Origin: Terebella lapidaria
Taxonomy: Eukaryota; Annelida; Polychaeta; Terebellida; Terebellidae
Length of the DNA stretch: 64,000 nucleotides
Reading direction: 5' to 3'
Assembly: GCA_949152475.1 (NCBI GenBank)
Contig: OX424557.1
Span: 27,527,462 to 27,591,461, forward strand
Position 1 is the first letter of the stretch, and every line of letters starts with the position of its first letter. Made by a program: the position numbers and the translations under genes. This document shows, piece by piece, positions 24,331 to 35,900 of this stretch. The notes below the pieces were generated by a model that worked only from the letters and a program-made list of their open reading frames with translations, searched no databases and was not told the DNA's origin.

Positions 24331-25754
24331 TAACGAAAGTGTAGAGATAATAAATATTCTGACGAATATACAAATGCATCATGCCAAGAAAATCAAACAA
24401 CGTTCACTTACGGAAGATAGCCAAACTCTACTAAAAATAGTAACAACGCCGCTCAATTTAGTTTCACCGATAGCACAAAATTCATACATGCACTTCCTAG
24501 CCTTGACGTCAGACTCAGTTTAGAATAAGAAAATCCAGATGCAGCTAGTGATATAGGTAAATACGTGATGAACGTGAATATATCGCAGTTTCGTTTATTG
24601 GCCAATACAAAATATCAAGCTCTTTATCTACAATATATCTCTAGTTTATTTTTTTTATCACTCGTCAAAGGTACTGTCAATAGGCCTGGTTTTGATTAGT
24701 CACATTCATATTAAAACAATTCAATGATGATTGAAGTTTTGCAATGATGATTGAAGTTTTCAACATTTTGCTCAAATACTCAGCATGAGTATTAGTATAC
24801 AGCTATATGTCCATATCCCAAAATCTGGACCGAAAATCTGACTCGTTGTGGGTTGAATCTTTAGAAGCTAAAAGTAAATTGCCATTAAATTGGATGCTCA
24901 TAAGCAGATTTATGAATCATGTGCGTCGTTTTGTCACATTCAACAAAACTAGACAGAGTGGCGCTTCGCTTAGCATTACCAACAAATGCATTGTGTCAGA
25001 ATATCGTCTGCTTCATTCCCGCCAAATGAACATCGCCGTCATACAAACAAGCCACGTCAGGGACACGTGATCACCGACCCAGCGCACGTGCCGTCGAACG
25101 GGTGATTAATTGTGATTCCTTTGGATAACCAACTCCATCCACCAACATCAATTTACTCGTCTGAACTTTGAAGATTCCAATGTTTAAACGTTTTCTCCGC
25201 CACAAATTGTCGAACGGACAGACGTGGTACATACCCTCTGAGGCCCGAGGGGTACCGCCGTTTGCCTTCCACGGCAGGCGGCAGATGGCCCGAGGTGATG
25301 CCCAGTCGATCACCCATGACCACCACAGCAGCCCGGCTCATTCCGCCGGCCTGCCACTGATCCCAGACTAATGCAGGGTCAAGTGTCGAGGGGCTACACC
25401 ACTGTTGTTATTAAACGTTCCCGTACATCAAAGAGTCGGTAGTTTTCCCCCACAAGTCACGTGCAGGGAATGGGGGATCCGTGATATCTATTGGATCCTG
25501 GAGACACACCCCTGGGACTGATGTCCAACATTTGGACGAGCTTAATTTAGAAGTAACTGAATGCATAAAACGCAACATTGAAAATGATCAAATTTCGTGA
25601 AATTCGAATTGATGGTACCTATTCAAAATGTCTTTGTGTGTTAGGATAATTTTATTTCCTGAATTTTCTGCACTGACTCACAACGAAATCCCAGTAAACT
25701 TCTTTGAAAGAGCGTACATACAGCTGATCCACCATTTATTCGTACAATTATCTC
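24331..25754. other. Non-coding, with a GC-richer island
   Basis: 25060-25530 is noticeably richer in G+C than its surroundings and contains several 60-80-residue overlapping frames on both strands (25071-25371). None resembles a known domain. It could be a regulatory element, an old exon or a repeat; I cannot say which. Confidence 0.4.
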
Positions 25755-27170
25755 GGAGTTCACGAGTTCTGTGATTGAGTGATGTCCTCAGCAGGAGCAC
25801 ACGACACAAGCTGTCAAGTGTCGGGTCGCTCAGTAACAATCAATCCATCATATAATAAATGAAATACTGACGTCAACTATTATCGGTAAGGCCTACATAG
25901 TATATGTGTTACCGCAATTCATGCAGTCAATTGGCATCATGAATGAACCCATTTGGAGTACACCTACATGGACATATAACCACATATTAAAATATGTAAA
26001 TATCGGAATTCCACCCGAGTACATGTAGATTAACTTCTAGTTTCACTCATGGAGACATTTGACTGAACTGGAGTTTTGAGGCAGTTTTACCTCTGACACG
26101 CACGACATCCCAATAACTATGTCACCAGAAACAATAATCTAATATTTATACGAATACGATTTTATTTACATCATTTACATTGTACAAATTCGCAGTTGTC
26201 TATGTTTTCCATATGAATCTGTCTTGCGCAATATGTACATGTATGATAATTTGATTGCTAAATGAAAAATCAGGCCAAGGGCCAAAGATAGGTTACCGGA
26301 CAATATATGTTTAATATTTTAGATGTTAGCAAGGTCACTGGTTAAATTCAAGTCAAGAGAATATTCAGCATATATAATATTAAGCATATAATATCCACAG
26401 TTGATTGCTAAGCTGCAAATTCAATAGTCAGAGAGATATTAGCAATTTTGTCCTGTGGCCTTGGAGTTCACGAGTTCTGTGATTGAGTGATGTCCTCATC
26501 AGGAGCACACGATACAAGCTTTCAAGTGTCGGGTCGCTCAGTAACAATCAATCCATCATATAATAAATGAAATACTGACGTCAACTATTATCGGTAAGGC
26601 CTACATAGTATATGTGTTAACGCAATTCATGCAGTCAATTGGCATCATGAATGAACCCATTTGGAGTACACCTACATGGACATATAACCACATATTAAAA
26701 TATGTAAATGTCGGAATTCCACCCGAGTACATGTAGATTAACTTCTAGTTTCACTCATGGAGACATTTGACTGAACTGGAGTTTTGAGGCAGTTTTACCT
26801 CTGACACGCACGACATCCCAATAACTATGTCACCAGAAACAATAATCTAATATTTATACGAATACGATTTTATTTACATCATTTACATTGTACAAATTCG
26901 CAGTTGTCTATGTTTTCCATATGAATCTGTCTTGCGCAATATGTACATGTATGATAATTTGATTGCTAAATGAAAAATCAGGCCAAGGGCCAAAGATAGG
27001 TTACCGGACAATATATGTTTAATATTTTAGATGTTAGCAAGGTCACTGGTTAAATTCAAGTCAAGAGAATATTCAGCATATATAATATTAAGCATATAAT
27101 ATCCACAGTTGATTGCTAAGCTGCAAATTCAATAGTCAGAGAGATATTAGCAATTTTGTCCTGTGGCCTT
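25755..27170 (+). repeat. 708-bp direct tandem duplication
   Basis: 25755-26462 and 26463-27170 are nearly identical (for example TATGTGTTACCGCAATTC versus TATGTGTTAACGCAATTC). The duplication spans the GGTTACCGG end of tandem-core copy 3, so that end appears twice (26291 and 26999). Confidence 0.95.
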
Positions 27171-28967
27171 GTAAATGAAGGCAAAGGTCAAATTCAAGGT
27201 CATCAGAATATTTGGCGTATAATATTTCCTATATGGCCTTCATTGATTCCCACACTATGAAGTCAATAAGTGTGATATTAGCCATTTTGTCCTATCACCT
27301 TGAAAATCAGGTCAAAGGAAACTTGAAATAAGGTCATTGGTCAAGTATAGGTCACGAGAATATTCATCATATATCATTTGGAGTTTGACCACAATTGATT
27401 CCAAAGTTGTAAAGTTTATAATAAGTGAGATATTAGCCATTTGTAATCTGACCTTGAAAATGAGGTCAAAAATCAAGGTCATGAGAATATTCAACATATA
27501 TCATTTCCTGTTCACAGTTGATTCCTAAGCTGTAAAGTCGATAATAAGCGAGACATTAGCCATTTTGTTTTGTTCTCTGATCTGCAAAATGAGGTCAAAT
27601 TCAAGGTCACAATTATATTCAGAATATATAATTTCCTATATGTTGACAATTGAACTCTAAGCTGTTAAGTCGGTAATAAGCGAGATATCAGCCATTTTGT
27701 GCTCTGACCTTGAAAATAAGTTCAAGGTCAAATTCAAGGTCATCAAAATATTCAGTGTACATGTATATCATTTTCTATATGTCCACAATTGGTTCCCAAG
27801 CCATAAAGTCAATAGAGGAGCAAGATATTAGCCATTTTGTCCTTTGACCTTTGAAATGAGGTCAAAGGTCGAATTCAAGGTCATGGCAATATTCACGCAT
27901 ATCATTTTCTATATGTTCACAATTGATTCCTGAGCTGTAAAATCGATAACATGGGGGATATTAGTCATTTTGTCCTGTGCTCTTGAAATTTAGGTCAAAT
28001 GCCATATTGAAGGTCGTGAGAATAATCTGTATATATACTTTCCTATATGTTCATAATTGATGCCTGGGCTGTAAAGTCGATTTGAAGCGAGATATTAGCC
28101 ATTTTGTCCTGTCACCTTGAAAATTCGGTCAAAGGTCAAATTCAAGGTCATGACAATATTCAGAATATATCATTTCCTATATGTTCATAATTGATTCCTA
28201 AGCTGTAAAGTCGATAACGAGCGAGATATCAGCCATTTTGTCCTGTGACCTTTGAAAAAGAGATCAAAGGTCAAATTCAAGGTCATCAAAATATTCAGCA
28301 TATATCATTTCCTATATGTCCACAATTCATTCCAAAGCTGTAAAATCTATAATAAGCGAGGTATAAGCCATTTTGTGCTCTGACCTTGAAACTCAAGTCA
28401 GAGGTGAAATTCAAGGTCACGAGAATATTCAGCATATTTCCTATATGTCCACAATTGATTCCTAGTCTCTAATCTCAATATTAAGTGAGATATTAGGCAT
28501 ACTGTGTCCCATTGTAAAGCATAGGAGTATTCAACATGGGTCCCATTTGGGCCGAGTTTGAGCCAAAATGGCCCACTTCGAGCAGAAATACATAACGAGA
28601 TGTTTCTCTGATATTTCTGCTTCGAGCCATTCAAGCGCAACGAAACTTGTACACATCATAGGAGTACATATGAGGAGTGTTATGTATGAAAAAGAAGAAA
28701 AATTACTGAACAGATTTTGAGAAATTGGCCGCCAAAGTCCAAAATCAGGCATTTCTCGTCGAAAACGGCCGCCATTTTGGAAAAAAAATGCGAAAATCAA
28801 GAAAGTAAAAAATACCTCCCTCTTGAATTATTTTTAAGCATTTTTGTGCAAAATTTCAGAAAAAATTCGCCCGTAAACAAGAACGATAATAATGTGGACG
28901 ACGGACGACGAACGACGACGGACGCAACGCCATGCCAATAGGTTATCGGACCATAGTTTCGGTAACC
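26291..28967 (-). mobile_element. Tandem-core non-autonomous element, copy 3
   Basis: Inverted relative to copy 1. It starts AGGTTACCGGACAATATATG (a second copy of this end at 26999 comes from the local duplication). It then has roughly ten ~130-bp core units with AAATTCAAGGTCA and ATTTCCTATATG motifs (27170-28500), a ~400-bp unique part matching 2300-2640 inverted, a GGACGACGGACGACG microsatellite, and the hairpin GGTTATCGGACC...CGGTAACC (28941-28967). No transposase. Confidence 0.65.
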
Positions 28968-28996
28968 TAAAGAAGTATGTCCGGAACTGATGGAGA

Positions 28997-29645
28997 ACAT
29001 TCAGGGTTCGTGTCTGTCCATCCTGGGTGATGTCCCTGGATGCTGTGATGTGCTGTGTACGGGATGTCTAAGATCACAACAGTCGGGTTTCGTGTCTGTA
29101 CACCCTTGGCGAGGTCCCTGGATGCGGTGATATTCTGTGTACGGGATGTTTAAGATCACAACAGTCGGGGTTCATGTCTGTCCATCCTGGGTGATGTCCC
29201 TGGATGCTGTGATGTGATGTGTATGGGATGTCTGAAATCACAACAGTCGAGGTTCGTGTCTGTCCACCCTGGGTGAGGTCCCTGGATGCTGTGATATTCC
29301 GTGTATGGGATGTCCAAGATCACAACAGTCGGGGTTCGTGTCTGTACACCCTGGGTGGTGTCCCTGGATGCTGTGATGTGCTGTGTATGGGATGTCTGAA
29401 ATCACAACAGTCGAGGTTCGTGTCTGTCCACCCTGGGTGAGGTCCCTGGATGCTGTGATATTCTGTGTATGGGATGTCCAAGATCACAACAGTCGGGGTT
29501 CGTGTCTGTACACCCTGGGTGGTGTCCCTGGATGATGTAATGTGCTGTGTATGGGATGTCTGAAATCACAACAGTCGGGGTTCGTGTCTGTCCATCCTGG
29601 GTGAGGTCCCTGGATGGTGTGATGTTCTGTGTACGGGATGTCTGC
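28997..29645. repeat. 82-bp minisatellite
   Basis: The motif ACAACAGTCGGGG recurs every 82 bp (ACAGTC at 29079, 29161, 29243, 29325, 29407, 29489 and 29571), giving about eight units. Two alternating subtypes (CTGAAATCACAACAGTCGAG and CCAAGATCACAACAGTCGGG) suggest dimer-wise expansion. Its right end overlaps the last coding exon of the bHLH gene on the minus strand. Confidence 0.95.
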
Positions 29646-32600
29646 CCGGCGTGACTGGATCTTGGCCAGGTATGCCAACGCTGTGTCGTCCATTGAAGTT
29701 GAATGGCCATGTCTGCAAAATAAGTATTGATTGAATAATAGAATTAAATAATAACGATAACAAAAAATCAACAATGAAAATAATACAATTTCAAGTACAT
29801 TTCAAATAAATAGTTTCTGTAGGTATATTTTTCGGGGAACTAAAAGTAATGAATAGACTTATGTTTCCATAAATAATTTGCATATTCGTATTGTATTCAT
29901 CCTTGATCTCAAACTGGCATAATTCATCATCATTGCCTTATTCACACCAAGTAAAAAAAAAAGATGTATATTGGTTCTCAATGTGAACGAAATCGTGTGT
30001 TTACCTGATTCTTATGAACTATTTTTTTTTATTTAGCAAAAGTTTCAATAATTAATTATGTTATATACATGTACTCGATTTGAGAACAGTGTTGTGACTA
30101 ATTCAAACGTTGTCACTTGACATAAAATATTTTTCGGTATTTTTATAGGTCCGTCATTGTCCGTGTGAGACCACGCAGACCACATGTATATATTGATATG
30201 GATATTGAGCATATAATAAAACGAATATCATTGTGTCTCGGGAACGTAGTTATTTACCCCCCCCCCCCCTCCCCTCACCTCTCCGAAAAAACGTAATACG
30301 TATTCTTCGGGAGGGAAAATTAACTACGTATTTACCTCCTCAAAGGTCAGTATTAAATTTGTATTCAATAGAAAATAAAACAGTATCACAACAAATTTCA
30401 CGTATGTGATATCATTTATATATCTGTTACATCTTTGATACATGTATTATCATTCAAATATTCCGACCTTTTCAAAAAAACAAAATTTTGTGGATATGTG
30501 TATTTTTATATTTTTGCGACTAATTGGATTTTACCTGTTTTAATCACAAAAAACGTATAAAAGCTTACATCATCAGTTTCTGCCTATTGCTCCAGTTACC
30601 CATTCCATAAATGCTATCAGCAATACGCTTATCGGTTCAGATGTTATTAAAACCTTATCTGATAACCGTTGTGACTCTATCAATGTTTACGATCTGCAGC
30701 AAGTTGCCTGGAGTCGTAAACAAAACACGGCTGTAATCAGACGGCTGATTTGTCGCGTAATTACAATCCCTCGTCACCCCCGTCCGTACACAGCCGGTAT
30801 ATTTAGAGTCGAAACCCAAACAAACCGATAAACAAACCTATCAGGGACTGGAATGGTCAGATAACCAACGATCAGGCCAACAAAGGATCGAGTAGAGGGA
30901 CGCAATTCACCCGGAGCCTCGTTATCAGATCCATACGTCCTCGTGCGACCATGGTAACCGATTCGATTGGCATAAATGCGGGCGTGTAATCGGTTATCGC
31001 CCTGGGTAGGGTGTGATACGGCATGACGGACCGCGAATAGGACATATGTTTACAGACCTTGTATATAGACTGGCCAGAATCCACATGAATTGATTTGCCG
31101 TGAAATTCCAGAAGTCGGGAAATGTTTGATGTCAGCTTGTACATGAGTTTGGAATGTTGGGTTGAGTTGATGAACAAATTCTAGGAAAGCCAGACTCCAG
31201 AACTCGAAACTTGAGGGTGAATAATACTGAACTTCAGTCTTGCACAAGAGTAAATTCAATCCTATTCACAAGCACTTTCAACAGGACACGGATGAGCATA
31301 CTAAGTAGGCCTAACAGCGTATATCTGTTTAGTTTCTTTTGATGCAATCAATTATCTTTAGACCGTCAGTACATATCATATAGCGCTACAAATGTATAGG
31401 TATATCCCGATACGTGGGATATATCGTGTAATACTTTACACAATTATTTATATTCATTTTGGTATCAACGAAATAGATTATCTGATTGTTTTGTGTCGTA
31501 GGTAGCCTACGACACTCACCCGAAGCTATTTCGTTTCGGATGAATCCCTAAAGCAGAAAATACTTTGCATAACTACATAATTGAAACCACACATAAACAT
31601 GCGAGTACGTACGGGTGGCTTGAAATGAATAATGGACAGTTTTCGGTGTCCATGAACTGTGCAAAAAGGTGTAGAATTGTCTTGTCACCGATGTCTGTGT
31701 ATAGAGTCCTGTGATCAGACACGTGACGAGAGATATCGGGCTGTACGCGGGACTTCAAACGCTCAGGACAGAATGGTTAACATACAGGTTGTCAGTAGAC
31801 CTATATACTCAACATAAAAGCAGGCTCCATCTTCGCCTTCGACGTATTACCAAATGCCAAGAAAAGAAAGATTAATAATATTATGGTCGTCTACTATTCC
31901 TCCAAATCTTAGGCATATTGTTGCTTTTATGGTGATGATTTCGCGGATGTTGCTCAAATGGTATGGACGGAATGTCTCTTTTTCATAATTCGCACTCATT
32001 GACGTATATTTAGAGCTATAGTGAGCCTACAATATAGGTTACCCTGAATTTTCTAACAAGTTCTTATCGTTTTTTCTTTACTGCGATGCTAAATGGTCGT
32101 ATTATGACTTGACATACTTATTAATTCAATTGAGAATTCCAGATTACACAAAAATGTTGATTTGATTTACCACTATACAAAACCGAGAAAATGCACAAAA
32201 TCGTGTGCAGAACCAGAAATTCAACGACGGGGCTAAACTCAACATTGGAGTAGATTGCCAACTTTTTAAATTTTCGCAATAGAAATCTGAAATTCGTTAG
32301 AAAATTGCCGTTCGACTCCCATGTGAAATATTCTTTATATGGGATAGTTAATATAAGTTATAATACGATATGATTTAGCATCGCAAAAATATAACAAAAA
32401 AACGATGTAAACAAGTTAGAAAAATCAGAGTAGAAAATTGTCGTTTGACTCCCAGGTGTGAAGTTTTCTAAGTTACATATTTAGCATCTCAATAATATGA
32501 GTCGGAAAAGACGACAGAGTCTATGGTTCATAATGAATTACCGAGAATACCACGCACCAGACTGAGTGGGTGTCCGTACGCCGCCTCGCTGCCTCCGTTG

Positions 32601-32992
32601 TTCAGCGGACCGTCAGTCCGGCCCTCAGCGTCGAACTGTCTGACAGCTGACGTAATCTGACAGCGGGAATGCAGCTCCGAGTTCTGTGCGCACTCATCCG
32701 TGACGTCCGCTCGGCCCCCGGACGTGACATCACTGGTAGTCGTCAGCTCCACGTGGTCGTCCTCGGCCAGGATCTGGCGGAGGTGGGCGATATAACAGGT
32801 GGCCAGGCGGAGCGTGTCGAGCTTGGAGAGTTTGGTGTCAGGCGGCACCCAGGGCAGGGTTGTCTTGAGCTTGGTGAAGGCCTTGCTCAGCACCCGCATG
32901 CGGTCGCGCTCTCGCTCGTTGGCGCAGTTACGCGGTTTGCTGTCGTCACTGTCCGAGAGAGGCGGTAGCGCGTCCTTCCGTCGACGTCCCAT
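29566..32992 (-). CDS. TCF21/musculin-type bHLH transcription factor, paralog A
   Basis: Exon 1 (32558-32992) encodes 145 residues; exon 2 (29566-29712) encodes 48 more, giving 193. The bHLH spans residues 21-75 with [20 protein letters not shown] and [20 protein letters not shown], diagnostic of the TCF21/MSC (Drosophila HLH54F) subfamily. These are class II factors that dimerise with E proteins on E-boxes in mesoderm and muscle. The intron sits between HPLSL and TWPF, the position I recall for vertebrate TCF21, which confirms exon 2. Donor GTGCGT; acceptor TTTTGCAG. Residue 26 in the basic region is Glu (NERER) where paralog B and vertebrate members have Ala. From about 20 codons into exon 2 the frame runs into an 82-bp minisatellite, which supplies the C-terminus and stop. 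Confidence 0.9.
32050..32440. repeat. Partial copy of the foldback family
   Basis: It contains AGATTGCCAACTTTTTAAAT, CAATAGAAATCTGAAATTCG, CGTTCGACTCCCATGTGAAA and TTAGCATCGCAAAAATATAA. These match the right arm of the element at 935-1513, without a full opposite arm. It lies in the intron of bHLH paralog A. Confidence 0.7.
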
Positions 32993-35900
32993 TATCCAGT
33001 GTCAAGTTTATTAATGTAAGGATGTAAGGATCCAGCAGTATCACTTAATTGTATCCCTCATGGATTCAAAATATAGGCCTATAGGCCCTATTATTTTCCT
33101 CTATAAGCGTATACGTACACGATGTGATAATTGTAGAAGTGACACGCTGTTGATATAGAACCGATGATGAATGTAACTCGGGTATACATACACGGATTTC
33201 GCGTTTTTTGTCCCTGATACCACTTAATTCCTGGCCCTGGGATGTGGAGATCTATCAATGGCAGCTCTCCTGTCATCTCCAATTTCCGCAGCTATGGATC
33301 AGCTTCGGGTACTACTCAGAAATCCTGTGTGTACGTCTTTCAACCCGAGCAACCATCATTTTATATTAAAACAAATTGGCTGTGCCGTAATTAATCATAA
33401 AATCCGGTCCCCCTTTTTATTTTGAAACTCAGTAATGTGTAGCTACGTTAGTTCCTACATGCTTTTGGCAGCCTGCTACACGTCTTTCAGCCCTTGATCC
33501 GGAAGATTTTATGCCATGCGTGCACGTGTGTCCCGCTGACGAGGGCCGCGGTCGATCGGGAGCGCTGTGGTCGACCGGGAGCGGCTTTGTACTGGCAGCT
33601 CGGCCACTTGGCGCTATCGGCTGCCGAGATCGGCGCCCGCGGGGCCGGCTGTACACAGGCGGAGGTACCTCAGCCTTTGTGACAGATCACAGCCCTCCGC
33701 TCCCTCCGGATCGAAGGAAACGGACACAGGTCATTGGCGGAGTGCGACAAAAAGTGTATGGTATGAATACTAAGAGTACGCCTAGTAAATACCACTCAGA
33801 CACACAAAACTTGACTCTTTATAAGTGGGCAAAACTTTCTCGCAGATATGCATTTACAGAAACACGGATTTTTAGGGAAATCGTGAAAAATATATAACAA
33901 CGATAATGAACCAGATGTTGGGTCGCGAGTTTTGACAACATTGATAAATATTATTTAGCAGTGTCTCGATAGAGCAAAACAATGATGCAAATCAGCTACC
34001 GTAAAATAAAACAGGCCATAGAAACTTTCTACGCAGACACACAAGCTGAACCCTCTTGGTACTATCAGAGAAATTAATCTGGAAGGCGGTAATTGTGCTG
34101 GATGTACAGAGCCGTTGTCAGAAGTTGTATGTTCTGAGAGGCTCGTGCCCCCGGGCCATTATTGGTCCTTCTGGATCTGAGATCAAACCAATCACAGGTC
34201 AGAAAGCGGGAAGTCAGGGGAAGTGGAAGGATGATAAACACACTTACCCTGTTGATGTGGTTCAAATTCTATAAACAATTTATCTTTCTGAAAGAGTACA
34301 TTCAGTAAACTAGCGTTCCTAATATTTTCAATGTAGACATATGGGTTTCTGAATTCACGCCCTATATAAATTTGTTGAGAAAATCATCTTTAAATTCTCC
34401 GAATGCATTTCACATAGACAAGTATATGGTGTGCTCACATGCCATTACAATGACGTCATTGTTTTGAAGAGCGTGCCAAGAACAGTTCTGTATCTGGTTA
34501 ATCGTATACATGTATATGTCACTCTATAAAAAGAGGGCATTGACAGATTTGCTCGGTTACTGCCGATTCATACACCTTAAAACAATAATCGACTGGTCGC
34601 GTGTGTTTTGCCAGTTGTCCACCGCCCCAGACAGCAATACATTCAGGATACATTCAGGATAGAGTTTTCAGCGAGCGCTATCTCAGCACCCCCTGGAGTT
34701 GCTCCGTACCTCGGGCTATAATCGCACTGGCCTCTCAACAGGGGATATATATCCAAGCGAGAATATCCAGACGTCAACGCATTCTAAACGGCAGCCTAAA
34801 ATTTATAAAACTAATTTAATGTCAATGATAAATCAATAAATATTTAAATTAGATGCGTATCTCGTTCCGTCCACGTATGATAAATACATAACCCGGAGAC
34901 AAAGCACAGATTCATTCTGCCAGCCATAATAATAAACCGTGTAATTTGGTTGACCGATATATTATAGTTTTAGATTCGTCTACATTTTATCTAGAATGTG
35001 TTTTTATCAAAGGATACATCCAGTTTCACTCGCGCATTTTGGTGGTGTGGAAGTATTCTAATTCTATAAATGTACGCAAAATGTATCCTCAAGTGTAACC
35101 TAATTACGTATGAATTGTAGAATTTTTCTCCTTCGGAGAAACTTTCCTTGAATTGTGCGATATAACGTGTTGATAGGTGTACAGAAGACGCCTATATTCA
35201 GATAGCGAGTATGTTATCATATTGCACGAGGTGTTTAGAAGCAATTCTCAGGTGTCCGGTTATAAAATTAACTGCTGGATTGGGTTCCGCGCGTTAGTCA
35301 CGCCCAATTCTCGGGGGACCAAGATCTCGCTCCTGAGTCCGTGTGCTCAGAATGTTATAACTGAACATTCTGGTGGTTGGTGGTGGTGCATTTGTGGAAA
35401 TCTTAACAACATCGAGAACTGGTATAGGCTCAGTCATTTAACATAAAACCGTTTGCGGCATTTCTGCTTGAACATAAATATATCCGTATATCGCGATGTC
35501 AAACCGTTCTTTGGTCAAACCCACAAGGTTCAGTCTCATGATATACGTAATACGGCTGTAAGCGATCAGTCACGTGTCAGCCAAGCTGGTGTCCGCGTGT
35601 TTACACACCGATTATTGCCGGGTCCAGGTGTGGAATCTGGCTGTCTTACCACATGTTACCCGGCGTGACGGTCGGAATGATTTTTGGCAAGTACCTCTGA
35701 ATTTTGCGAATCTCTGAATATCTGGCTGACATCGCAATCGGACAAAATGTATAAAAACTCACGTAACTCGATGTTCATTTTTCAATATTTCAGTGAATGA
35801 ATTGCAAGATAATTTATACTGCTATTAATTAATTAATTTAGGTGCTAATGCCAAACGTTATCAACGTTACCATGAATAATATCAAAATTTCAGAATGAGA

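Noticed and set aside
29402-29710. Alternative minus-strand frames through the whole 82-bp array
   Set aside because: The TWPF-containing frame is the only one that joins bHLH exon 1 in phase; the others are frames of the repeat.
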